Source: Bacteroidota bacterium
GTDB taxonomy: Bacteria > Bacteroidota > Bacteroidia > Bacteroidales > B39-G9
NCBI GenBank assembly: GCA_030592465.1
Contig: JAUVJB010000119.1
Span: 1 to 8,918, forward strand
Direction of reading: 5' to 3'
Length of the DNA stretch: 8,918 bases
In this document: positions 1-5,352 of the stretch, piece after piece
Position numbering within the stretch: position 1 is the stretch's first letter
How the letters are laid out: every line of letters begins with the position of its first letter
The notes under the pieces: model-generated
Database searches by the model: none
The model's input: only the letters and a program-made list of their open reading frames with translations
What the model was told of the DNA's origin: nothing
Made by a program: the position numbers and the translations under genes

Positions 1-6
1 ATGTTT

Positions 7-25
7 CTTGGGGCGATGCCCCAAG
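7..25. repeat. GC-rich perfect hairpin
   Basis: CTTGGGGC (7-14) and GCCCCAAG (18-25) pair perfectly around the loop GAT. No T-run follows on the plus strand, so it is not a classical terminator in that direction. On the minus strand it is followed by AAACAT. It stands out against AT-rich surroundings and is probably an intergenic hairpin repeat. Confidence 0.6.
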
Positions 26-110
26 TTACTGTTGTTTAAGTCTTTCAGACTATTTCTACAAAAAAAAATTAATTAAATAAACAACTTAATTTTATGTAAA
101 TGTCGGGCTA

Positions 111-160
111 CAAACAATCTCAATTTACGAGTTTAAGAAATAAATTGAGTTTATTGTTTG
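111..160. repeat. Bulged AT-rich hairpin
   Basis: CAAACAAT (111-118) pairs with ATTGTTTG (153-160), and CTCAATTTA (119-127) pairs with TAAATTGAG (141-149). A three-base bulge (TTT, 150-152) lies on the 3' side and the loop is 13 nt. Seventeen paired positions make chance unlikely even at this base composition. It may be part of a structured leader or a small RNA. Confidence 0.6.
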
Positions 161-180
161 CGATTCGGTGGTGTTTCATT

Positions 181-217
181 CTAACCCTGCCAGCCTTATA
201 AGGGCTGGCAAGGTTAG
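181..217. repeat. GC-rich two-part hairpin
   Basis: CTAACC (181-186) pairs with GGTTAG (212-217) and TGCCAGCC (188-195) pairs with GGCTGGCA (203-210), with one C/A mismatch (187/211) and a 7-nt loop. There is no T-run directly after it. It could be a bidirectional transcription barrier, a dispersed repeat or part of a structured leader for the downstream gene. Confidence 0.6.
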
Positions 218-320
218 GTTAAAAGGGATGGAGTAAAAAAATCTTCCATTTCCAAAATAATTTAATAAAAATTTGCTTAACTTTCAATATTAAAAAAAAA
301 TAATTAAAATTTAAAATAAA

Positions 321-536
321 ATGGATTGTAAATCAGGTGGTTCAGGTAGTATTTCCGGCTTATTTCATACTAATAAGAAGGATTCTATAATTAGACCTTT
401 CGGGTATAAAAAATATATTAATAAACAAAAAATAAATAAAGTAAAAAGCAAATACCAATTATTTTCCCAAACAGATATTAGCACAAACGATACATCAAAT
501 ATTAATAAAAATGATACTTGTTTAACTTCAAATAAA
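321..536 (+). other. Stop-free 72-codon leader in frame with the signal peptide
   Basis: An ATG at 321 opens a frame that runs without a stop into the signal peptide at 537. The encoded stretch starts Gly/Ser-rich (KSGGSGSISGLF), then becomes Lys/Asn/Ser/Thr-rich, with no hydrophobic segment. In DNA this AT-rich, 72 stop-free codons are unexpected by chance. It may be a real N-terminal extension, a translated leader or an accident. A 72-residue hydrophilic extension before a signal peptide would be odd for an exported protein. Confidence 0.35.
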
Positions 537-1361
537 ATGAAACTAAAATCAAAATTAGTAACCGGTTTAGCAGGAATTCTTTTAACATGTGCAACTGCTT
601 TTAATTCAAATGCACAAGATTTACATTGGAGACGACCTTATACAGATGTTTTTTCACAACCAAATGATACAAATTTAATCTGGTATGGAAGTGGAGATGT
701 TAATTCTGATAATGTTGTTGATTGGGATGATTATAATGCAATGAACACAATTCAAAATGATATGTCTGATGTTGACGGAAATGGAATTCCTTCTGAACAA
801 AATGACACAGCAAAACTTGGACAATTTTTAAGAAACGAAATTCCTTATTTACCTTCTGATTTTGTTAGCTCTGACTCAACAGAAAAAAGAGATTGGATAA
901 CTAAAATGCTTGCAATTGATAGCACAGAATCCACTTCATTTCCCCCTAATGCTTGTGGAGCTTATGCAGGAAGATTACATTATCATTTTCATGGAGGAGA
1001 CCCTAATGAATTTGCAGATTCAACAAATTCTGTTTATATCGTGGACAAATTTAAATTAGATTATGTTAATAGATTTAATATTCCTGTTTATGAAGTAAGA
1101 ACATCAGACCATTCAATAAATGGAATTTTTTATGGACAAGATAGCCCTCTTGATTTTAAATATTTTTTAATAGAACCTCAAAATGATAATATTTATGAAA
1201 TTACAGGAGGATATATTGGTGGTGGAAGTTTTCTTAATAACAACATCACATTTTATGATACTTATTATAGTCAGAATAGTAATCATTCAGTATCGGGAGA
1301 TTTTATTAGTTTTGATATTGATTTAGAAGGAAATGCAAGTGTTTCTTATATTGAACCTTAG
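537..1361 (+). CDS. Secreted dockerin-like / transglutaminase-like protein, N-terminal part (stopped by TAG)
   Basis: This is the N-terminal 274 residues of a secreted protein. Residues 1-27 form a Sec signal peptide (MKLKSK, hydrophobic core, cleavage after SNAQ). Residues 54-98 resemble a dockerin/EF-hand calcium pair: D54, N56, D58, V60 in the first loop, and D78, D80, N82, I84 in the second. Residues 120-222 suggest a papain/transglutaminase-like fold, with a possible nucleophile C140 (PNACGAYA), H192 (SDHSINGIF) and E213 (FLIEPQND); that assignment is inferred from motif order only. The ATG at 537 is chosen because it begins a standard signal peptide. The frame is open back to an ATG at 321, adding 72 Lys/Asn/Ser-rich residues, and both ATGs sit in the same AAATAAAATG context. 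The frame ends at a TAG, but the same frame resumes directly and supplies Ig-like and T9SS domains, so this is half of a split gene. Confidence 0.75.
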   Translation: MKLKSKLVTGLAGILLTCATAFNSNAQDLHWRRPYTDVFSQPNDTNLIWYGSGDVNSDNVVDWDDYNAMNTIQNDMSDVDGNGIPSEQNDTAKLGQFLRNEIPYLPSDFVSSDSTEKRDWITKMLAIDSTESTSFPPNACGAYAGRLHYHFHGGDPNEFADSTNSVYIVDKFKLDYVNRFNIPVYEVRTSDHSINGIFYGQDSPLDFKYFLIEPQNDNIYEITGGYIGGGSFLNNNITFYDTYYSQNSNHSVSGDFISFDIDLEGNASVSYIEP

Positions 1362-1364
1362 TTA

Positions 1365-2276
1365 GTGTTGCACAATCCAAACAAAGATTCAATCCCACCT
1401 GAATTAACAATTAATTCACCAAAACAAGATTCAATTTATAATAATTCTAATATTAATTTATCTTATTTTGCAGAAGATTCTATTTTTATAGACAGTGCAA
1501 AATTTAATCTAAATGATTCTGTTCAGAATATTGATTGCTCTACTTCTTATGGAATTGGTTTTATTTACTCTAATTCAATCCAAGGAGAAATTCCCTTGAA
1601 TTCTTTAAATTTAAAAGAGGGAAAAAATAAAGTAATTTTTTCTGTTGATGATATTGCAAAGCCAAATAAAAATGCAACAATTAAAACAATTGATTTTATT
1701 ATTGACAGAATTATTCCAACAACAACAATAACTTCGCCAATAAATAATTCTTATTACTCTTCAAATCCAAACTTAGAAGTTATTTTACAAGACCCAAATT
1801 TAGATTCACAAAATTCTTATTATGAATTAAATGGGGAGAAAACTTACTTTCCTGTAACTCAAGACACTATTTTAAATTATTCAGAACAATTAAATTCAGA
1901 TGAGGGGAATAATAATTTAATTGTTCACACAATTGACAAAGCAAAAAATATAAGTGAAAAAGAAATAAATTATACACAAAATATCGATGGAATAGATGAA
2001 AATTCAGCAAACAAAAATTCTTTAGAACAAAATTTTCCAAATCCTTTTAATAATTCAACAACAATAAAATACACTATTTCAAAACCTGAAAAAGTTTTAT
2101 TAAAAGTTTATAATATTCAAGGAAAAGAATTAGAAACAATTGTAAATGAATATCAATCGCCAAATACTTATGAGAAAAATTTTAATGCAACAAATTATTC
2201 AGCAGGAACTTATTTTTACAGATTAACAACATCGAAAAAAACAGAAGTTAAAATGATGGTTAAGATTGAGTATTAA
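1365..2276 (+). CDS. C-terminal part of the same secreted protein: Ig-like segments and T9SS sorting domain
   Basis: This 303-residue frame is in phase with the preceding one and separated from it only by TAG TTA. It begins at a GTG with no signal peptide. Two Ig-like/cadherin-like segments start near residues 9 (SIPPELTINSP) and 114 (DRIIPTTTITSP), each with the proline-rich entry typical of bacterial surface Ig-like repeats. Residues 219-303 are a type A T9SS C-terminal sorting domain: QNFPNPFNNSTTIKY, then LKVYNIQGKE, then SAGTYFYRL, ending in a basic MVKIEY. In Bacteroidota this domain sends Sec-exported cargo through the outer membrane to the surface or medium. Without a signal peptide this half cannot be T9SS cargo alone, so it most likely belongs to one 579-codon gene (537-2276) broken by, or read through, the TAG. 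Reinitiation at the GTG is possible but would give a cytoplasmic product. It ends with TAA. Confidence 0.75.
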   Translation: MLHNPNKDSIPPELTINSPKQDSIYNNSNINLSYFAEDSIFIDSAKFNLNDSVQNIDCSTSYGIGFIYSNSIQGEIPLNSLNLKEGKNKVIFSVDDIAKPNKNATIKTIDFIIDRIIPTTTITSPINNSYYSSNPNLEVILQDPNLDSQNSYYELNGEKTYFPVTQDTILNYSEQLNSDEGNNNLIVHTIDKAKNISEKEINYTQNIDGIDENSANKNSLEQNFPNPFNNSTTIKYTISKPEKVLLKVYNIQGKELETIVNEYQSPNTYEKNFNATNYSAGTYFYRLTTSKKTEVKMMVKIEY

Positions 2277-2291
2277 GACTTTTAAGCCTTT

Positions 2292-2324
2292 AAATCTGCC
2301 GGATTTTGAAAATTCGGCAGATTT
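2292..2324. repeat. Hairpin after the T9SS-protein gene
   Basis: AAATCTGCCG (2292-2301) and CGGCAGATTT (2315-2324) pair perfectly, and the stem can extend inward through G-T, A-T and T-A pairs. There is no clean T-run after it. It lies 15 bp past the stop codon and may protect the 3' end or help termination. Confidence 0.6.
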
Positions 2325-2343
2325 GTATAGCAACGTGTTATTT

Positions 2344-2380
2344 AACTTTTCCAAAGTTTGAAACTTTGGAAAAGTTTTTT
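2344..2380 (+). terminator. Strong intrinsic terminator
   Basis: Arms AACTTTTCCAAAGTT (2344-2358) and AACTTTGGAAAAGTT (2362-2376) are perfect 15-bp complements around the loop TGA, and T continues to 2380. It lies 67 bp past the stop of the secreted-protein gene and is the likely end of its transcript. The stem starts with AA, so a weaker U-tract also exists on the minus strand, where it would follow the PIN operon. Confidence 0.8.
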
Positions 2381-2418
2381 GCTTCTGCCTTTTTCGACGT
2401 TTTTATCTGCCGGTAGTA

Positions 2419-2468
2419 GGACACGTGTCCGCCAGCTTGCGGAGGGGTTTAAGTTACAAACTTAAACC
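2419..2468. repeat. Cluster of three adjacent palindromes
   Basis: Three palindromes abut. GGACACGTGTCC (2419-2430) is a perfect 12-mer. It overlaps TCCGCCAGCTTGCGGA (2428-2443), a one-mismatch member of the dispersed palindrome family seen elsewhere in the window. GGTTTAAGTT (2446-2455) with AACTTAAACC (2459-2468) is a perfect 10-bp hairpin with loop ACA. A related hairpin (GTTTAAA/TTTAAAC) lies at 5091-5113. No coding function is apparent. Confidence 0.6.
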
Positions 2469-2510
2469 ATGAAAGGATACAAATTTCGCTAATCACAGAG
2501 TTATGCAGTG

Positions 2511-2666
2511 CTAAACTGACTTTAATTTAAAATATTTAGAACTATATTTTTGTTTAATTTTTTCTAAATCATTTTTCAAGTCTTCGGGATGTTTCCAGTA
2601 TTTTATACTTAATTTTTCTCTAATATCCCTCATCATTTTTACTGCATCAAATTTTTTAGTTTTCAT
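2511..2666 (-). CDS. Small basic protein, possible antitoxin partner of the PIN protein
   Basis: A 51-residue frame (MKTKKFDAVKMMRDIREKL..., ending KYFKLKSV, stop TAG). Its ATG lies inside the last codons of the full-length PIN frame, so the two overlap by 11 nt on the same strand, which indicates translational coupling. The charged, helix-prone sequence (MMRDIREKL near 11-19, LKNDLEKIKQKY near 30-41) resembles the short helical proteins often paired with VapC-type PIN toxins. The antitoxin role is inferred from size, charge and overlap. The order here is toxin first, the reverse of classical vapBC. No DNA-binding motif can be confirmed by eye. It could instead be an unrelated small protein. 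Confidence 0.6.
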   Translation of the reverse strand: MKTKKFDAVKMMRDIREKLSIKYWKHPEDLKNDLEKIKQKYSSKYFKLKSV

Positions 2667-2889
2667 TGTTTTCTATTTTTAAAATTTCACGGGGACTTCT
2701 AATTTCAATCATTCTGTAACCAAATTTAATATTTATTGAATTATATAAACGAATTCTATTCAAATTTACAATATGTTTGAAATTCCAGCTTGCTAAAACA
2801 TCTGCTAAATTTATTGTAGCAAGGGAAATATGTAATGCATCGTTGAATGATTTGTTTGTTAATGCGCCTTGCTCAATGTATAATTCAGC
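2656..2889 (-). pseudogene. C-terminal remainder of the PIN-domain gene, beyond the in-frame TAG
   Basis: Translation beyond the TAG continues in the same frame for 77 codons to TAA (2656-2658). It carries the second half of a PIN domain. In full-length numbering, D94 in SFNDALHIS matches the third conserved acidic residue, SWNFKHI (111-117) is the typical late PIN strand, and a C-terminal tail containing EIRSPREIL follows. There is no plausible start codon before D94, so this half is probably not made alone. With the N-terminal part it gives 154 positions, a normal length for this family, so the gene seems intact apart from one codon. The downstream small gene starts within its last codons. 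Confidence 0.7.
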
Positions 2890-3120
2890 CTATTTAATCG
2901 CTTCGTCAGTTATCTCAATTGGAATTACGTTTTCATCCGGTATTTCATTTAATTTTTCTTTTACTTTTGCCGGAGCAAATTCCAATTCCTGCAATGTCAA
3001 ATCTGACAGCATTAGTTTTTTGTTTAAAGATATAAATTCTTCAAATAATGCATTTGACCATTCACTAAATTCTCTATCAAAGCACCCACCTATTACCGAT
3101 GTGTCAATATATACTTTCAT
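2890..3120 (-). CDS. PIN-domain (VapC-like) protein, N-terminal part, stopped by TAG
   Basis: The ATG at 3120 starts MKVYIDTSVIGG, the classic first strand of a PIN-domain ribonuclease with catalytic D6. A second acidic residue is E45 (LTLQELEF). The frame stops at TAG after EITDEAIK (residue 76), where family members normally run on through another helix to the third catalytic Asp. The continuation lies directly beyond the TAG in the same frame. A 76-residue product would lack D94 and the last strands and should be inactive as an Mg-dependent RNase. PIN proteins of this type are mostly toxins of toxin-antitoxin pairs. TAG is one base from TTG (Leu), a plausible original codon here. Nonsense inactivation, readthrough or a sequence error all remain open. 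Confidence 0.75.
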   Translation of the reverse strand: MKVYIDTSVIGGCFDREFSEWSNALFEEFISLNKKLMLSDLTLQELEFAPAKVKEKLNEIPDENVIPIEITDEAIK

Positions 3121-3137
3121 TCATACTATATTTACTT

Positions 3138-3145
3138 CAAATTTA
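3138..3145 (-). promoter_or_regulatory. Possible Bacteroidota -7 element for the PIN operon
   Basis: On the minus strand TAAATTTG matches the Bacteroidota -7 consensus TAnnTTTG and lies 17 bp upstream of the PIN start codon, giving a very short leader. No good TTTG is found at the -33 position, only a T-run, so support is weak. Confidence 0.3.
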
Positions 3146-3211
3146 CTTAATTATTTCCGATTTAAAAAATAATAATGAGTTCAGTATAAAAAGGGTGCTT
3201 TTGTCATTGCA

Positions 3212-3249
3212 ATCCGCCAGCTGGCGGATGCCTTCGTGCCTTTGTGGCA
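3212..3249. repeat. Perfect 18-bp palindrome plus tandem 8-mers after the flippase gene
   Basis: ATCCGCCAGCTGGCGGAT (3212-3229) is a perfect palindrome and the best copy of the family in this window. TGCCTTCG (3229-3236) and TGCCTTTG (3237-3244) then form a near-tandem pair, with a small TGCC/GGCA stem (3237-3240, 3246-3249). It starts 8 bp beyond the stop of the minus-strand flippase gene. No T-run follows on the minus strand, so it is not a standard terminator. Confidence 0.65.
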
Positions 3250-3257
3250 AAAAAACA

Positions 3258-4730
3258 CTAAATTTTCAAATCCGTTAATTTAATCTTTTCTTTAAACATA
3301 AATATCATAATAAAAACTAAAATTAGGATTGATTTAATTGAAAAGGCTAGTATAAAACTATGTATATGGATTTGATTATTAATGAAAAAAATTACTAATG
3401 CAGAAGACATAAAGATTAAAATTGATTTAATATCGTAGCTGACGCAATAAAATTTTCTTCCAAGTAAATATGAAACAATCATCATTGTAAAATAACAAAT
3501 AAAAGTTGCCCAAGCTGAAGCCATATAACCAAATTGAGGAATAAAGGCAAAATTGATAATTAAAGTAATTGCAGCTCCAAACAAAGCAATATAAGCTCCA
3601 TATTTTGTCAAATTATTAATTTTATACCAAACAGAAAGATTATAAAAAATTCCAAGAAATAAATTTGCCAGTAAGACAATTGGTACAATTCTTAATCCTG
3701 AATAAAATTTAGCGTCAATAAAATGTTTAAAAATATCAATATAAAGAGTAACGCCAAGAAAAATTAATAAACCAAAAGCAACAAAATATTTCATAACATC
3801 TGCATAAATTGCTTTAGAATTTTGAGTTCCTGCTTGCTTAAAAAAGAAAGGCTCTGCAGCATATTTAAACATTTGAATAAATATTGTCATCAAAACAGCT
3901 ATTTTATAATTAGCACCGTAAATACCAATCTGTTGCATTGCATTAACTCCTTTTGGCAACAAATACTTAAGTAAAAATTTATCGGAAACCTCGTTAATCA
4001 TGCCTGCACCACCTACAATTAATAAAGGAAAAGCATAAACTAACATTTGTTTTAAAAGCTTTGCGTCAAAGTTAAATTTTATAGAAAAAATATCAGGTAC
4101 TAACAAAATGAAAGTAACTGCACTTGCAATAAGATTAGAGATAAAAGCATAACCAACACCAATATCAGGGGAATAGACAGCAGATAAGAAACTAAATTCC
4201 GGTTTTTTTATTAAAGCAGGAAAAATGATAAAAAACAAAAAATTACAAGTTATATTAACTACAACATTAATAATTTTTAGTACTGCAAACCGTTTTGCTT
4301 TATTTTGATACCTTAATCGAGCAAAGGGAATAGATGAAACAGCATCAATAGCAACTATCAAACCAATAAAAATAATATACTCACTATGATTAGAATATCT
4401 TATAACATCAGCAATAGGATGAGAAAAAGAAAAAATAAAAATTATAAATAAGAAAGCAGTAGAACATAATGAAATTAAGGATGTTGTAAAGGCTTTATTT
4501 GAATTGTTAGATGAACCGGCATAACGAAAGAAAGCCGTTTCCATACCATAGGTAAGAAAAACCATTAAGAATGCAGTATAAGAATATAACTCTGTTATTG
4601 TGCCATATTCCGAAATAGACAATATTCTTGTATAAAAAGGAGTAAGAAGTAAATAGTTTAACAAACGAGGAACTATTGTTCCTAATCCATAAACCATTGT
4701 CTCTCCTGCTAATTTTTTTATGTGTTGCAA
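3258..4730 (-). CDS. Polysaccharide / lipid-linked oligosaccharide flippase (Wzx-like, MOP superfamily)
   Basis: A 490-residue, very hydrophobic protein with about 12-14 transmembrane segments, the usual size of MOP-superfamily exporters. The N-terminus IKKLAGETMVYGL...RLLNYLLLTPFYTR (4-34), a central IGIYGANYKIAVL (268-280) followed by FKYAAEPFFF (288-297), and the late GYMASAWATFICY (401-413) are typical of Bacteroidota polysaccharide-biosynthesis C-terminal-domain proteins. The role inferred is flipping undecaprenyl-linked sugars across the inner membrane for O-antigen, capsule or exopolysaccharide. The start is a TTG: TAA lies five codons upstream with no ATG between, and the conserved IKKLAGET motif needs this start; the alternative ATG at residue 12 would remove it. 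It ends with TAG and stands alone, with repeat-rich DNA on both sides and no glycosyltransferase nearby, so the substrate is unknown. Confidence 0.85.
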   Translation of the reverse strand: MQHIKKLAGETMVYGLGTIVPRLLNYLLLTPFYTRILSISEYGTITELYSYTAFLMVFLTYGMETAFFRYAGSSNNSNKAFTTSLISLCSTAFLFIIFIFSFSHPIADVIRYSNHSEYIIFIGLIVAIDAVSSIPFARLRYQNKAKRFAVLKIINVVVNITCNFLFFIIFPALIKKPEFSFLSAVYSPDIGVGYAFISNLIASAVTFILLVPDIFSIKFNFDAKLLKQMLVYAFPLLIVGGAGMINEVSDKFLLKYLLPKGVNAMQQIGIYGANYKIAVLMTIFIQMFKYAAEPFFFKQAGTQNSKAIYADVMKYFVAFGLLIFLGVTLYIDIFKHFIDAKFYSGLRIVPIVLLANLFLGIFYNLSVWYKINNLTKYGAYIALFGAAITLIINFAFIPQFGYMASAWATFICYFTMMIVSYLLGRKFYCVSYDIKSILIFMSSALVIFFINNQIHIHSFILAFSIKSILILVFIMIFMFKEKIKLTDLKI

Positions 4731-4792
4731 ATTGATATGTTTTTAAAGTTTTGCGTTTTTAGTATCCTCTCAAAATACAATGGTAAAAAAGA

Positions 4793-4981
4793 AACCACAG
4801 ATTACACTGATTGCACAGATAAATTTTATTGCATTAAAATTCCACAGATAATTTATCCGTCAGTTGACGGACAGCGAAATCTACGTAGTGGCTATACTTA
4901 AAGTTATGTTCCTGCAATTTAAGGTCTAAAAATTTATAATTAAATCTGTGATCCCGAGTACTCAAGATGTAATCTGTGGTT
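4793..4981. repeat. 189-bp element bounded by 14-bp inverted repeats
   Basis: AACCACAGATTACA (4793-4806) is the perfect reverse complement of TGTAATCTGTGGTT (4968-4981). Inside, the core CACAGAT recurs in the same orientation at 4796, 4814 and 4843 and inverted at 4944 and 4972. A palindrome of the other family sits near the middle (4856-4871). No transposase or reliable frame is present. From memory, CACAGATTACA-type strings are common in intergenic DNA of many bacteria, so this is probably a non-autonomous dispersed repeat. Confidence 0.6.
4856..4871. repeat. Variant palindrome with compensatory change
   Basis: TCCGTCAGTTGACGGA has perfect 7-bp arms around GT. Against TCCGCCAGCTGGCGGA it differs at position 5 (C to T) and at the paired position 12 (G to A), keeping the arms complementary. 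Confidence 0.6.
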
Positions 4982-5024
4982 CCCCTGTTTTTTTGAAAGG
5001 ATACCATTTTTAAACTTTTCTTCG

Positions 5025-5040
5025 TCCACCAGCTGGCGAA
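5025..5040. repeat. Degenerate copy of the dispersed palindrome
   Basis: TCCACCAGCTGGCGAA keeps the CCAGCTGG core but has lost outer pairing (G to A at positions 4 and 15). It matches the family consensus at 14 of 16 positions. Confidence 0.5.
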
Positions 5041-5144
5041 CAAAAACGTCTAAAAGTACGAAGAAAAAATCATTTTTAAGTCCTGAGTATGTTTAAAAGT
5101 TTGCAATTTAAACCATGAGTCCACTTCGAAAAGTCGAAAATTCA

Positions 5145-5231
5145 CGTCATTGCCAGGAACGAAGCAATCTACTTTGTTTTAATTTAGTAAGTTGAAATTT
5201 ATTCTCCACTATCTAACAGATTGCAATGACG
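5145..5231. repeat. 87-bp imperfect inverted-repeat element
   Basis: CGTCATTGC (5145-5153) pairs with GCAATGACG (5223-5231), and GCAATCT (5164-5170) with AGATTGC (5218-5224). The right arm lacks the 10-nt CAGGAACGAA spacer of the left arm. From memory, the string CGTCATTGC-AGGAACGAAGCAATC is a common intergenic repeat in several bacterial phyla; I cannot check that here. It has no coding potential. Confidence 0.55.
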
Positions 5232-5285
5232 AATACATACTTTTCTTAGTGAATTCAACCATATTAAAATCGAGAAACTTTCGAG

Positions 5286-5319
5286 AAAAAACTCTGTCAG
5301 GAGCTTCGCACTCTGACAG
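5286..5319 (-). terminator. Terminator of the MORN-protein gene
   Basis: Read on the minus strand, CTGTCAG (5319-5313) pairs with CTGACAG (5300-5294) and is followed by AGTTTTTT. It lies 33 bp past the stop of the MORN gene. The hairpin followed by a U-run is the normal form of an intrinsic terminator. Confidence 0.65.
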
Positions 5320-5352
5320 GTTTCTTAAACATTAAACCTTAAACTTTCTTTT

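Larger units (their letters stand above)
1..320. other. Intergenic region with successive hairpins
   Basis: No convincing coding frame is visible here. The stretch holds a short GC-rich hairpin at its left edge (7-25), an AT-rich bulged hairpin (111-160), a GC-rich hairpin (181-217) and a weak stem ATGGA/TCCAT (228-232 with 245-249). An A/T-rich run then leads to an ATG at 321. It may contain the end of an upstream transcript and the promoter or leader of the downstream secreted-protein gene. A TTTG at 272-275 could be a Bacteroidota -33 element, but no good TAnnTTTG partner sits at the right spacing, so I do not call a promoter. Confidence 0.6.
4731..5352. other. Repeat-rich intergenic region
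   Basis: About 620 bp with no credible gene between two minus-strand genes. It holds a 189-bp element bounded by inverted repeats, two degenerate copies of the 16-bp palindrome, a hairpin related to one at 2446-2468, an 87-bp imperfect inverted repeat and a terminator for the MORN gene. An 11-mer TGAAAGGATAC occurs at 4994-5004 and at 2470-2480. A 22-mer at 5097-5118 matches 2451-2472 with four mismatches. The upstream gene's promoter should lie in 4731-4800, but I see no clear TTTG/TAnnTTTG pair. Confidence 0.65.

Noticed and set aside
181..217. Integron attC-like site (CTAACC ... GGTTAG with a mismatch)
   Set aside because: It is too short for an attC site, there is no integrase or cassette array, and the core does not match the GTT-containing consensus well.
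2777..3172. 131-codon plus-strand frame over the PIN gene
   Set aside because: It lies antisense to a clear PIN domain, has no recognisable motif, and its composition follows from the opposite-strand codons.
3212..3249. Intrinsic terminator for the flippase gene
   Set aside because: The stem is good, but no T-run follows on the minus strand, and the same palindrome occurs away from gene ends.
4834..5043. 69-codon minus-strand frame
   Set aside because: It lies within the inverted-repeat element and a degenerate palindrome; the predicted protein is a translation of repeat DNA with no domain.
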